Shown: positions 37,517 through 49,908 of the stretch, in pieces
How positions within the stretch are numbered: position 1 is the stretch's first letter
Layout of the letters: every line of letters starts with the position of its first letter
Source of the DNA: Alviniconcha marisindica
Taxonomy: Eukaryota; Mollusca; Gastropoda; Provannidae
NCBI GenBank assembly: GCA_018857735.1
Contig: JABMCL010002018.1
Location: 816,001 to 880,000 of the forward strand
Reading direction: 5' to 3'
DNA length: 64,000 nt
The notes under the pieces: generated by a model
What the model was told of the DNA's origin: nothing
The model's input: only the letters and a program-made list of their open reading frames with translations
The model's database searches: none
Position numbers and translations under genes: made by a program

Positions 37517-39061
37517 CTGGAACAGACAAAGACAAATGCCATATTTACATGCAGGAAATTCCTCTCCTTTGAAGGCTTGGACACTTCTTCTTTCATTAAA
37601 GGACCCACAATCAATGTGTCGATTATTCTGGCGCCTGTAACAGCATGCACTGGAGGCCCCCACCCTATTCTACTTGCTAACTGATTACTTAGTGCGAGGA
37701 AGGCAGACTCACTGAAAGGTCAAAACATCAAGGTGGGTTATGTACCCTTGCAGCAGGTAAGGTCATGTGACCAGTAATGTACCTGGTGGACCGGCAGGTG
37801 AAAAAGACGATTCACTTCTGTTTGCGGTTGAAGAAAAACTTTCAGTGCATGCTGGGTTGTTTCGGTGTTTTTGTGATCCACCAACTGAAAAATCATCACA
37901 ACTTGTTGACGCAGTACAGGAATGACTCACTGATGAAACACAACTCGCTGACAAGTTACAACTCACTCGGTCAATGCAAGAGTGACCAACTGTTCAAATA
38001 TGTCTCACTGAGTTGTCAAAAAGGAAACTCACTGATCAAACATCATGTCCTCGCTGTTGTCAAGACTTGCCTCCATGTCAATACCTGAGTCCCCGAACTG
38101 GCGAAAGGGGGCTGTGCGGCTGAAAAAGAATACACATAATGTGAACACCGGCAAAAAAGAATATACATAATGTGAACACAGGCACACACAAAAACCCAAC
38201 AAAAACATAATGTGAACACAGGCAAAAATCAGCGACCACAAATCATAATCCTATGATACAGTTTCAGTTTAAAACTGGAGTCTTTTTCTTGCACATCACG
38301 TATATCATGTTAGTTTCCTTGCAAGTCAATGCCTTGAAGACTTTCAGTAAGAATAAGAACTCTCAGTATGAATAAGAACTATTCTACTTGCTAACTAATC
38401 CAAACTGATTACTTAGTGCGAGGAAGGCAGATCCACTGAGAGGTCAAAACATCAAGGTGGGTTATCTACCCTTGTAGCAGGCAAGGTCACATGACCGGTA
38501 ACACACCTGGTGGACCGGCAGGTGAAAAAGACGATTCGCTTCAGTTTGCGGTTGAAGAAAAAATAATTGAACGACCAGATGCTGCCTTCTTCTCCGTAGG
38601 GGTCTGATGAGAGATCTGGATTGTAGCTGAAAGACAAAAGAAGGTTTCAGTATAGCCATAGTTATATATATATCTATATGTGCTGAATGACTAATCTCAG
38701 GCAAGATTAAGAGAATCATTTCTGTTTGCTTTGTGACTAATTTTGTAGTTTTTTGTTTCTTCATGAAAAACAACAACAGCCCCGAAACAAAACACGTCTA
38801 TGTGTGTGTGTGTGTGTGTGCATGTGTGTGTGATGTGAGCTTGCAAAACAGAGAGAGAGGGACACACACACACTTTTTTGTCTGTTTGTGAGTGTGTGTA
38901 TGTGTGTGTGCGCATGTGTGTGTGTACATGCATGTAGTGTGTATGTGTGTGTGTGTACATGCATGTAGTGTGTATATGTGTGTGTACATGCATGTAGTGT
39001 GTATATGTGTGTGTACATGCATGTAGTGTGTATATGTGTGTGTACATGCATGCTGTGTGTA

Positions 39062-39137
<76 letters not shown>

Positions 39138-42079
39138 GTGTGTGTGTGAATGTGTGAGCACGCATTTGTGCATATGCAAGAACGTGTGCATATGCAATAA
39201 CCAAGCATTGTGTGACAGACCTGTAGATATGGCAGTCTTTGAGGTCAATCTCCCCATCCAGAGCCATCCACAGCTGCTGCTTCAAAGCACCAAAGTGATC
39301 GCCTGCTGTGGCAAACAGCTGGGTGTCTATTGCCGTCATCACAGCCTGAAAATGATTGGACATAGACCATGAACATCACATCACTGTGATCACCCACCAT
39401 GGCAAACAGCTGCGTGTCTAGTGCTGTCATCGTAGTCTAAAAATGATTGGACACAAAACCTTGAACATTCAAGTTACTGTTCACCATGACATTGACAAAC
39501 CATTTGGCATCACCACTGAGCAGACCTGAGAGAAACACAGCCAAAAACAAAACAAACCAGCTGCATTACCCTTAAGGCCTGTGCTTATAAAATATAAGGG
39601 TGATTTGGATGAACATACCAACATACCACAGTGACAAACATCTGAGTGTCAATTACTGGTATCACATATACAGCATAATTTAGTCACAAATGGAATTAGA
39701 TTCACACTGAGAAAGCACAGAGCCATGGGCAGTCTGATTTGCAGTCGAACAGTGACAATTTGTTTTCAGTGCCCACTCAATTACACGTGTAGGCTCTTAT
39801 CATTATCATATATAACCAGGGTGAATGTCCATGGATATACATCATTATCAGTTGGCTGCTGATAACTTAACACTGCAGCAGAGTGAAAACTAAGACATAA
39901 CTTGGGTTCTGACTTTGTCCTTGAAACTGAATACACAGTAAGACCTAGTTGCGGCTCATACTGGCAAACACACCTATTACATAAAAGTGAATAAGCACAC
40001 ACACACACACACACACACATACAGGGGAACAAAAACAAGGAACTGTTTAATATGCAATGACGAATATGCATAAGCACACACACACACAGGGGAACAAAAA
40101 CAAGGAACTGTTTAATATGCAATGATGAAGTGCATACATTATATAAAAGAGCTACAGTAGAACTCTTTTGTCATAAAACTCTTTTCGGATAAAATTTAGC
40201 TTTCCTTGTTTTTTCTGTGGTTGCTTTTTCTTCTTCTTTTTGCGTGTGTGTGCTTTTTTTTTTTTTAAATACAAAGCTTCTGTTAAGAAATTAATACAAA
40301 ATAATTTTCAACATTCAATTTCAAGCTGCTTAAAGTTAGAGACCAATTCTACCGGCACTCTGCGAGTTTTTTTAACCTTTTATTTTTTTATTTGATGAGT
40401 TGTTTCATTGTTTTTAGGAACACACACACATGGTAATAGCATGCTGGTGATACTCTGTGAAACAATTTAAAGGTGCAAGCTGTTTTTGTTCTTTTAAATG
40501 TAATTTTTTATTATTTAACTTTTTATTCATTTTTTAAATTTTTTTTTACTTGCTCTGTTTTGTTCTAGCAGTAGCACTTCTACTGTAAACAAAAAATCAA
40601 CGTCACCATTGGTTTCATTGTTTCTAAAGTTCTGCACGGTAACTGGTATGCTGGTCATACTACTTTCTCCACAGCTGACCACCCCAGCAGTAATACAATT
40701 GGTTTACTGGCATTCAAGTGCCCAGCAGGTAAGTGCACCTGGCCAAGAGACTATCAGCCAAGCAAAAGCAGACCACTGGTCAAGAGAAAAGGATTACACA
40801 AGGTATGACCTACTGGGTTGACTGACCATGCCAACAGGTCATCAGGTGTATAATAATCTCTCTCTCTCTAGCCCTGCAGTGTTGGATGACTGCCAGTCAA
40901 TGTTAACAGACACCAGTCTGCTCAGTATGCACTAAGACCAAATGCTGAGTTTCTGTTATCCATCAGTACACACAGACTGACAGAGATATGTACACACAGT
41001 CACACACACACACATGCATGCATGTGCACAACACACATGCAAGCATGTGCACACACATACATGCATGTGCACACACACATGACATACACAAACACACATG
41101 TATCCATGCACACACATGACATACACAAACACACATGTATCCATGCACACTCATGCGCACACATATGAAAGCATGCACATACACAGGTTGTCCACCTCAA
41201 AATCAAATGGTCTGTGAATGTGGCTAGTTCCAGATGCTGCATAAAACAGTCATTAGGGTTCAGTTCTAAAGTGAAACACTCAAATACATCCTCTTGCCGT
41301 ATGAGACTTGGAAACCTTCTACTGACATACTACAGCAGTACCCATGACCAAGGACCCCCATTCTCTCATAATTTTATCAATATCAGTCACTGGGGGTCAC
41401 CTTAGTTAATCAAGTTGTTCCACTCATCTACAGATCATGCTGGTATTGCAGTCTAATTAGCATAAATGCATGCATGAGTGGTTCATTGCTGGTAACATCA
41501 TGATACTAATGTTCTCTGTGCAGTTTAATTAGTTATTTTTCACTGAGTTAACCACAAGTTAATCAAGTCATATGCTAATGGCATTGTGACAGCAAATTTT
41601 TTGCTGACTGAATTGCACTACTGTAAATGAGTGTAATATACTCTGTTACCTGTACATTGTCGTATGTTATTGTATTTAAACTACTGCTGTACCTGAATAC
41701 TTGGTTCTCTGCTGAACTCCTCGCTCTTCGCCTTGCTGAAGTCGTAGTCGGGGTTGAAAGAGGCGTTGAGCGTGGAGATGAGGTAGAACAAGGTCTTGGT
41801 GCTGATGGTGTCACACAACTGCAGCCCACAGTTGTCATCCATCTCACAACTGGAGCCATACAACACAGCGCTAGGGACCATAAGAAAAACAAAAAATAAA
41901 TTACATGCAATTCACTAATTGTATTAGTACTATTACATAAAGCTTGATCAAAGATAGCTTAAGCCACCTTGACATAATGACAACTCAGGATCATACTAAC
42001 ATTGAGCAACAAAAGCTGTTGACTTGCAAATTATGTCAACCATTTCAAGACATGTGTACACTTTTTGCACTATATTTGC

Positions 42080-42119
<40 letters not shown>

Positions 42120-44252
42120 TATATATATATGTATGTATACAAAGATGCTTAATTCAGACAGGCACAACAAACATCACCAGAGCCTCCACTAGATTAATGA
42201 GACTATATAGTATCAGTACATGGTACGGGCAATACATTTTAGTTATTTTAAATTCAAATACTAACCCCCACCCTCACTCTGCCAGTACATACAACATTAA
42301 TCAGGCCTAATATTGTGACTGGCAACTTTATTTTTTACCAATTACCAGTACAAGGGGAACATTTTCTGGTAAAAAACAGCATATACTGTCTAGCACTAGC
42401 AGAGGCTCTGTTCACATAAATACATTTTATAATAATAAGAATTTTGCATTCTGTATGACTTGCACTGGTCACAGTCATAATGATAAAATGGAATCAAACT
42501 AAATGTGCTGCCATTTTTTTCAGTCAATGACAATGTGTTTTGGAGCACCTACTGACCTAGCACTTACTGACTTAGCACAATACCACAACATTTCTGGTTT
42601 GTTTGCTTTGCGTCATGAACCTGTTCCATTTTCATAAACCTGATGAAATCTAAGGTGCCCACATACAAAACTATTTCTACTGTTATAAGTACTACTATTA
42701 GTTATAAGTTAAATATACAAATTTCAGTTTACTATTACTTTATTAGTATTACTACTACTAGTACTGTACTAGTATTGATACTATTAGTATTAATGTGCCT
42801 TGCAGTTACAGTTACAGTCTTACAGAAAGCATACATTGTTACAGTGTTACTGTTATGTTACTATTACTAGTATTAGAGAAAGAGACAAAGCAACCAAAGA
42901 CTTGAAAGGGAAATATAATATTATGTTCATCATACCTGCCAGGACTGTGTGAAATGGCGGTGAGTCCAGCAGAGGACTGTGGAGGTGACAGAGCCTGCAA
43001 ACCTCCCGGTGCCTCTCGGTTCTCCTCTGACAGCAGCTTGAACAGGCGCTTGTCGTTACCCGCCATCTTGCAGGAGTAACTCTCTATCCTGTCAATGTCA
43101 AACAACTCACAGTATGTTAAAGCTGAATACATTTTGCCATTACTCATGCTTCTTTTTAAAAATATTTTTTTGCAATGGGCAGGGTTTTATTTTTAACCAT
43201 TCGTTGTTGCTGTTGAAACTTCTGCAGCTGCAGTATAGCATGATTTCCGTTTCTTTTTCTCCACTGCTGTTGTGACTGTAAGTGTACTGTAAGTACCTGT
43301 GGAACTTTGATCAAGGTTACCAAAACAGGTATGAATTGATAAAACCATAGTGAAACAGTCAAATATACATCATATATAAATTAAAATATAAAACTAAGTT
43401 AAAACAGTAAAACATATTATACCTAACGTATTAACAATAAGTAAATCTAAACTCCTTCTTCTGTAAATTGTCCAACTTCAACAGTTTGAAGACTGACACT
43501 TTTTGTGCATGCTTTGTTATGCTGGCACTTCCATAACATAACCGACCAAACTCTGATTTTATATGGACTACAGCCAGTACAGGATAGGTAACTGATTTTT
43601 AATGCCTTGCCCAGTCAAAAATCAATTATCTATAGTCCATCTATCCTGCACTGGCTGTACATAGTTCAGTAGTTCAGTATTGTGCGTATGGGATCTTTTC
43701 GCATGTGTATGCACAGGAGACCTTGGTTTATGTCTTATTACTTATAGTCTTATCGGAAGGACTTTTGTAAAGTCACCACAGAAGCTGACTCTAAAGACAT
43801 CTTGAGGCAGATGAATTTGTCTTCACACACACACACACACACACATGTGGAGAAAAAAAACTGACCAGGCTAAATGTGGATATTGCTGATCTTAATGTGC
43901 ACTATAACTAGCACGATACACTGACAGGACCCAATCTTGGATATTGCCAACAGTTCATGTTCTACTTAGACAAGGCTATTCCTTCGATTGACTTCTTTCT
44001 AATTCTATAGTTCTAATTGAAACACAAATTTTGATTAGAATTTTTGTTAATGGCAAATCACTGATGTATACATGTATGCAATTGGTAACTTAAAAATGAT
44101 AATAACTGTAATAATTATACAGTAAAGACGAACTGAGCAGGTCTATTATACAGTAAATTAATCTCTTACCTTCCATCAATTCTGCAACTCTCTAGCTCCA
44201 TGCACAGGTGGGAATTCACAGCTTCAAACCGCGCATTTTCCAGGAGCTTCAT
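37498..44252 (-). CDS. MAF1: MAF1, repressor of RNA polymerase III (gene span, complete)
   Basis: Seven exons join with consistent phases into 254 codons; human MAF1 has 256. Exons: 44252-44170, 43088-42936, 41870-41693, 39345-39221, 38626-38507, 38119-38033, 37516-37498. Box A is [16 protein letters not shown] (1-16), followed by [10 protein letters not shown] (29-38). A Ser/Pro linker (ALSPPQSS and on) corresponds to the region phosphorylated by mTORC1/PKA in other species. Box B is [20 protein letters not shown] then EFSREPS, and box C is [20 protein letters not shown]. The C-terminus is acidic (DNSEDMMFD, then YDDDM). MAF1 binds Pol III and TFIIIB/Brf1 to shut off tRNA and 5S transcription under stress, shuttling between cytoplasm and nucleus. 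Introns hold two partial broken copies of its own exons. Confidence 0.96.
37665..37838 (-). pseudogene. Partial duplicate of MAF1 exon 5 with a stop codon
   Basis: About 170 bp nearly identical to 38379-38563, covering the 3' half of exon 5, its donor and the start of the following intron. The copy reads FFFNRKQK, stop, IVFFTCRST: the CGA codon (Arg) of the real exon is TGA at 37814-37812, and Leu has become Gln. The 5' half of the exon and its acceptor are absent. It lies in intron 6 of MAF1. Confidence 0.88.
38033..38119 (-). CDS. MAF1: MAF1 exon 6
   Basis: Encodes [20 protein letters not shown] then NSEDMMFD, the acidic tail. It ends at CA|GTGAGT, a near-ideal donor; unspliced reading stops immediately (CAG TGA), so two C-termini differing by six residues are possible. 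Confidence 0.88.
38507..38626 (-). CDS. MAF1: MAF1 exon 5 (box C)
   Basis: Encodes [20 protein letters not shown] and [19 protein letters not shown], the most conserved part of MAF1. Acceptor TTTCAG, donor GTGTGT. Confidence 0.96.
38798..39150 (+). repeat. Compound (GT)n/(GTATGTGT...GCATGTA)n/(GA)n tract
   Basis: Includes four to five units of TGTGTACATGCATGTAGTG (38925-39055) and (GA)n at 39081-39135. MAF1 intron 4. Confidence 0.93.
39221..39345 (-). CDS. MAF1: MAF1 exon 4
   Basis: Encodes [20 protein letters not shown] and [20 protein letters not shown], aligning with the vertebrate VVNAVNCSLF...LWNAVDEEI stretch. Acceptor TTTCAG, donor GTCTGT. A partial copy lies upstream on the gene strand at 39386-39465. 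Confidence 0.94.
39386..39465 (-). pseudogene. Partial duplicate of MAF1 exon 4 (5' half)
   Basis: Copy of 39295-39375, with the acceptor kept as TTTTTAG and reading [20 protein letters not shown], against [20 protein letters not shown] in the true exon. The 3' half (LKQQLW onward) is missing and no donor in the right phase is seen. It sits about 40 bp upstream of the real acceptor in intron 3, in the same orientation. Confidence 0.85.
41693..41870 (-). CDS. MAF1: MAF1 exon 3
   Basis: Encodes [20 protein letters not shown] and the box B core [20 protein letters not shown] to EFSREPSIQ. Acceptor CCCTAG, donor GTACAG, ends in phase 0. Confidence 0.95.
42083..42130 (+). repeat. (TA)n microsatellite
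   Basis: TA repeats in MAF1 intron 2; a TACTAGTATTA-rich stretch follows at 42680-42870. Confidence 0.92.
42936..43088 (-). CDS. MAF1: MAF1 exon 2
   Basis: Encodes [20 protein letters not shown], a short linker, then [20 protein letters not shown]. It carries the putative regulatory phosphorylation region. Acceptor TTGACAG, donor GTATGA, phase 2 at both ends. Confidence 0.95.
43556..43672. repeat. Imperfect palindrome/hairpin
   Basis: TACAGCCAGTACAGGATAGG near 43569 pairs with CTATCCTGCACTGGCTGTA near 43640, and the inner TGATTTTTAA/TCAAAAATCA parts also pair. Probably a small foldback MITE; it lies in MAF1 intron 1. Confidence 0.65.
44170..44252 (-). CDS. MAF1: MAF1 exon 1
   Basis: Encodes [20 protein letters not shown] then ESCRIDGR, the conserved N-terminal box A. 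Donor GTAAGA, phase 2. Confidence 0.95.
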
Positions 44253-45296
44253 GATTCTTAATCAGTTTGAAAATTGGATTCCAAATACAGAGTATTAACA
44301 AAACAGGTCAAAGTCAAAACAACCAGGTAGAAGCTTATCGGACCTGTTGTTTGTGGTTTACTTCCTCGTACAGATTTTGTTACTAAGACTTTACAAAACA
44401 CACGGAAAACATTTTAAGGGCGTGGGGAAAATGTTTCTTAAAATACTTTTCGGGTGTGATACCGACGGAGAAAGTTTGCTGCATCGGCGTTGTTCACAGT
44501 CTTCAGTACAGTCCATTGGTGAGTGAGAATCATCAAAACAATCAACGGCAGCCATGTTTTGCTGATCCAAATAAAAACAAACTCGATCTCACAGTGTTGA
44601 AACTTCAACAATCTGTGATAGATACAGTGAATGGTTGTCCAACACACCACTTCCTTTGAACACTACACACACAACTGTCTCCTTCTGCAGCAAAACCAGT
44701 TTGATCCTTTGTTGTTGTCTTGATTCCGCAGGGTGTTTTTTTTTCTGAACGACCGATTTCTCCTCTCAGCTGACAAGAAATCCCCTTCGAAGTTTCTACC
44801 CAGAATTCACCATTACGGTGGCGCTAAAAATAGAACGGTCCGTCATGAGTTGGAAAAGGCAACTCTAAGTAACTATACCTGTATCGACACGATGTCGATG
44901 AGTAGAACCAGAAAATAGCCTCGAGATGTATCACCTTTCAGGAAGGTCCCCAGGTCGACGATAAACTGTAAGTATAACCGAAGGCACACTTAAAGAAGAT
45001 CTGAAATGAATATTTGTTTTTTAGGTGGAAAGATTGTTTCCGAACTTCGACGGAGGTCACGTTACGGAAGAAGAAGAACATTAATTAATAAAACTGACGT
45101 ATTGGATTATGGAGACTATACCCAGACAACTATCAGTGTTTTTTTAAATTTTTATCCCCAGGGACCACTACAGTCGGGATTGGTCTTGTCAGACACTAAG
45201 ATAGTGAGATACCTCATGACTAGCTTATTGTCTCCCTCTGTTCCTCCTCGCTGTGTACTTTGTTTCTTTCAGTTTCTGTTTCTTTTGTTTCTCTCA

Positions 45297-45360
45297 CGTA
45301 AGTAAGTTGGGTTTTTACGCCTAGTTAACCGGTACGGTTATATCAGGGCCGTACGAGGAG
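45297..45360 (+). repeat. Dispersed SINE-like repeat fragment
   Basis: GTAAGTAAGTTGGGTTTTTA, then CTAGTTAACCGGTACGGTTA and TATCAGGGC. Same family as 13805-13866. Confidence 0.68.
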
Positions 45361-45480
45361 GCGGTCGAAAATTTCTGGGACATTTTGTCACAAATATCAG
45401 CAGAATCATCCAGTCATATCAAGCGACTAAAGGTAGAATTTGCAACAAAAGATGAGTTTTATTGCATTCGTGTCGTCTCA

Positions 45481-46097
45481 TAGTTCAGGAGCTGTGTGAG
45501 AGACGAAGTTGCCGTCCTGAGCTGTCCGTCCTAATGAGCCTTCTGGTTTCTGTGGACGTAAAGAATTATTGAACCGTGCTTTGGTATTGGTCACAACTTG
45601 TCCCTAATACGTCAGCCGACATCTGAGGACATTAAGCATCACTTCATCATCATTCGTGTCGTACAGTATGCGTATGCGCCATTGACGTTTAATCTAGATC
45701 TAGTTTCCTTGCATGCTTCCTCTATGCTGATGTCGGCAATTGGCAAAACAATAGAGTACTACCACTCACCTTTTAGTGTGACAGGCTGTACATAGTCAGT
45801 GTAATCAAACTCACTTTTAGTTTTGTGGCAGATTTTGGCTTCATTCTCAAACCTAGTCTCTAGATATGAACCTGTTTGATTGACTGTGATGATATTTGTG
45901 ACACAAAATGGTGTTTGAATTATTGAAATGTCCCATAGTTCAGGAGCTGTGTGAGAGTCGAGGTGGCCATCCTGGGCTGTCCATCCTAACGAGCCTTCTG
46001 GTTTCCGTGGACGTAAAGCTATATTGAACCATGCTTCGGCATTGGTCTCAGCTTGTCCCTAATATGTCAACTGACATCTGAGGACATTAAGCAACAC
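45481..46097 (+). repeat. Pair of diverged 160-bp direct repeats
   Basis: 45481-45641 and 45937-46097 share TAGTTCAGGAGCTGTGTGAG, GAGCCTTCTGGTTTC and TGAGGACATTAAGCA with about 10-15% difference. They could be the ends of an old LTR-like or tandemly duplicated element; the 295 bp between show no coding signal. Confidence 0.72.
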
Positions 46098-47421
46098 TAC
46101 ATTAATACATTGAAATGTCCCACTGCCTGGAATTTCCAACCACCTCCAAAAGTTATACAAGTTGCATACAGATGAGAAAGTCAGGTAGGTGTAATTTCCA
46201 ACAGCTTGACCTCAGAATTAAGACAGAAGTGGCAGCAATTATCAGAAGTTTTACCTCTGTCAAATGTGTGTAATATTCTTTCAAAATGGGTTTACCATAC
46301 TGATTACTCGTTGATGATCATAATGATCAATATTAGTTGTACTTGCTCTCGAAAGCTGAAGTTAAACACGATCAAGCATCAAATGGATAGGTGTCCCCAG
46401 AGATTTCTCGGGAGTCAACTTCAGTGCAGACTCAATAATAGTCCTTCAGGTAAGACTATAAACCAGGGTCACCCATGTGTATATGCATGCAAAAATGATC
46501 ACTTATGTATACATATTGTGTTAATAAATTGTTTTGGTACGACTATGCTGTACATGTGTGTAGAATATCATATTTATGTGAGCACTCAGGGCGTTGATGA
46601 GCTCATGATAAATGTACATTATTATTATTAAAAATCCTGAAGTCCATGTCTGAGGTCAGTGAATTGTGGAAACACCAAAATAACCCAGCATGCACTAACA
46701 GTAACTGTCAATTGTCATACTCATAAAGTCATAGTCTTCAGATTGTTGAAGTTGGACACTATATGTAGGTAGGACCAGCCTCTCTTTAGCGCTGGGTAAC
46801 ATGGACGTCGCGAGGCAAATATTGCTAATTTTCAACTTGTCGTATCTGCCTTGTTTTGTGCAGTTTGTCAATAAAAACTACTGTCAGGCAAAAAAACGAT
46901 CTTTTTATGACCAGTTGATGCCATTATTTTGTGCATGAATGATGTATTGTGAGTTTGGAAGAAGTTTTAATGAACACACCAAGCGGTTGGAAACCGAGCG
47001 TGGTTCTGACGTCAAAAGTCAAATGAGCGAGGTCGGAAAACGGTTGCGTTCGGAAAACCGTTGGGAACTTTTACAAGAAAAACGTACACATATGAAGTTA
47101 ATATTTTTAGAAAGAGGAATTCCCATAGATTTATTGGTTATAAAATTCGTGACCCTCTTGTGACCCTCTTTAATATCACATATTAATGGATTGCATTGCT
47201 TGCTTTTCAAAATTTTGCTGGACCTACCTACTATATGGAAGAAGAACTAGGACTACATAAAATAAATTTCTCAGGCATTTGACATTTGAATTATTGTAGG
47301 TTTTGCACTGTGTTGTTATTATGTTAATCATGCTATGTCACTGTCACTAGTGTCAGTGGACTGTAACTATAGTGTCAGTGTTAATGTCAGCTGTATAAAT
47401 AGTCATAGGTATGCATATATA

Positions 47422-47423
47422 TA

Positions 47424-47465
<42 letters not shown>
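47422..47465 (+). repeat. (TA)n microsatellite abutting the 2.9-kb element
   Basis: About 20 TA units immediately before the left inverted repeat at 47466. Confidence 0.93.
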
Positions 47466-47467
<2 letters not shown>

Positions 47468-49275
47468 GTTCTTCTTCAGTGCTGGTCCTAATTGGTAGTC
47501 ACTCACTTTGCAACAGTTTTGTTGTAAACCAGTTCCTTTTTTTCACACCAAATGGAGAAAATTCCCTTTGTTATACACCCAAGAAGCAATGAGAGCAATA
47601 TGGTGGCCAAAAAATGTTTTGTTTATTTTTTATTATTAATAATAATAATAATGACTTTTATATAGCACTATACCCCGTAAACATTTACAAGCTCGCGGCG
47701 CTGTACATTATCAACATCAAAATCCGCTTGATAATCAAAAAAGTACAAATACTATAAAAGCATACATCAATATTAAATTGACAAAAAAGCCAGGTTGAAA
47801 CCAAATTAAAAAAATTAAAAAAAGATTTTAAAAAAGTGAAGAAGCAGCAAATTCGTACTTCGATATTAAAGCATTTCACACACACTGAAATAATCACAAG
47901 TACTATAAAATAATGCATATATTAATATCAACATGACCATCAGAAAAATAGCAAAATATACTCCCATGTCACGCAAAAATGGCGGCCAAAAATGGGAATG
48001 GCGATACCCTACTACATGTGTTGGAAGCTACATCATACCAGACAAAAATATTCAGACATATCTAACTTGTTTGCAAAGTTGCAACATGCAAAAGCACCAG
48101 AAAGCTAATTTCAGGACTGCTGAGTATGTCTGTGTACAACAATGATGGCTGAAAGTGAGCATAACGCTCTTTTCATTACCCGTCACGTCATGAAACACGC
48201 GTTCACTTCCAACTTGCACAAGATCAATGATGTGAACCAGGGAAAACAGTGTTGCTATAAATAACAAAGCACTATCGATGCCGAGATCTGAACACCAAAG
48301 TTGCCATATTATTTCCTAAAATGCTTTAAAAGTGCAATGAAAATTTTGCGTCATGGGTGAAACGTCCGTTATGGCAACAACAAAAATTTGCGAAACAAAT
48401 CCAACAAAGAAAAAAAATCTTCTAACTGCGATTTTCAAACGTACCATGGGCATCTACACACACATTGATGATGTCGTGTCACGTGATAAGCATGGAATTT
48501 GTGATTGGGCGCTTTTACCACTGCGCGTCACGCTCTGACGCAGGAGAAACATGCGCTGACTGGCTGTCATCATTGTCTGCTAGCACATGATTTCACCCAA
48601 TTTGGAGGCTACCAATGATGCAGGTAGGTGAAATTCCAAACAGCTATAGTTACTTGATCATTTCAGACTAGTGTTTTATACAGTAGCACTCTTTATTTAT
48701 AAATACTGCGTTCAATGTGTTCAATGCACCCTCTTGCAGGCTCATCTCCGTTTCATCACATGAAACATACGTTTCTTGCTGAATCATTATTTCATGGTTA
48801 GGAACCACAATTACCCAAAAGTAGGCATACGTAGGATCAAAAACAAACATGTTTAGTAATGGTTGCAGTCATTTCAAATTATTTCTCAGTCCATGAACAA
48901 GGAGAGAAGAATTGGTCAAAACATAACGTTCATTTCTGGTGACATGGAACTGGACGGAAGTTGATTCTGTCACACAAAACGTGCGTTTTATCATCGTGTT
49001 GCAGAACGTGCGTTGAACAAATCTTCCCTACTTTGTTTTGATTTCTGTGTGAAACTGAGATTGTGCTATAGTATTAATGATGATGGAACTTTGAGATTCT
49101 TTTGATTTAAATTTGCCATCTTCTATCGGACTAGAAACTATTAACTATATATATATACTAGTTTACTACATCTTGTTTTTCCATTTCCTCCGACTTTGAT
49201 TGCTGTCTCTGAATGTGATGTGTTGTGGACTGCAACTTGTGCAGTGATTTCACTTGTTGGCTCTGTTAAATCTAG

Positions 49276-49449
49276 GTTCTAGACTACAAGGCTTCATCCG
49301 GAGAAGTGCAGACAAAGTTCCTGCGTGAAAATCAGAGCAGCTTCTCATTCCCTGCAACTGATGACATCCCTTGGGTGCCTGCTGATCAGCTTGCAAAACT
49401 AAGCCACTACAGACCGGTGTCAAATGCAGCTGGGTTTTTTACAGAATAA
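49276..49449 (+). CDS. Candidate terminal exon inside a transposon-like element (unknown protein)
   Basis: After TCTAG, 57 codons read VLDYKASSGEVQTKFLRENQ, then SSFSFPATDDIPWVPADQLA, ending AAGFFTE and TAA, with AATAAA overlapping the stop. The pattern K-F-L-R, F-x-F-P-x-x-D-D-I-x-W-V-P recalls short C-terminal domains in uncharacterised repeat-associated invertebrate proteins, but I cannot name a family. No upstream coding exons are clear, so this may be the relic of a larger gene carried by the element at 47466-50400. Confidence 0.5.
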   Translation, partial: VLDYKASSGEVQTKFLRENQSSFSFPATDDIPWVPADQLAKLSHYRPVSNAAGFFTE

Positions 49450-49908
49450 AAGTTGCTTGAAGTTGTCATTGTTTTGCATGAGAACAGATGATTGATTCAA
49501 TTTTCATGTTAAGTTTCAGTCAATTCATGTAAACATTACTAGTACTGCTCATCACTTCTTCTTTTTTCCTTTTTTTCTTCTTCACATAAGCAAAACTTGT
49601 CAAACTAAAAAAAAACTTGTCAATCTCAAAGCAAATGCTTACATACATGTAATGTGTACAAATACTCTGAAAAAATACATTTTCTACATGCTTTTAACAC
49701 TTTCCAACTGGAGTGATTATTGAATGTCATGTGAAACATACGTTACATGTCACGCGAAACATGCGTTACAATTCAAAGAACATCCGAAGTTGAGGAAGTG
49801 TTCCAATATTACTTTGGAATATGTCCACAGCATCAAAAACTAACAAGAATAAATACTTGTTCATGATCCATGGTGTTTGTTTGATCTTGAAGGAAAAACT
49901 TTTCTTTC

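Larger units (their letters stand above)
44253..47465. other. MAF1 upstream region and intergenic DNA
   Basis: The first few hundred bases hold the MAF1 5' UTR/promoter; no TATA box was assigned. Farther out are the SINE-like fragment and 160-bp repeats. ORF 45006-45305 and ORF 46939-47163 are not recognised. A short inverted pair, TATATGTAGGTAGGACCAGC (46763) and GCTGGACCTACCTACTATAT (47216), may bound a 475-bp element. Confidence 0.4.

Noticed and set aside
38697..39363. ORFs of 136-200 codons on the minus strand
   Set aside because: They contain MAF1 exon 4 but otherwise translate GT/GA repeats.
43465..46760. Inverted pair TCCAACTTCAACARTYTGAA suggesting a 3.3-kb element
   Set aside because: The interval contains MAF1 exon 1, and the match is short; more likely two independent repeat fragments.
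48353..48538. 61-codon ORF starting MGETSVMATTKIC inside the 2.9-kb element
   Set aside because: No family resemblance and it overlaps the repeated GAAACATRCGTT motif; coding status unsupported.
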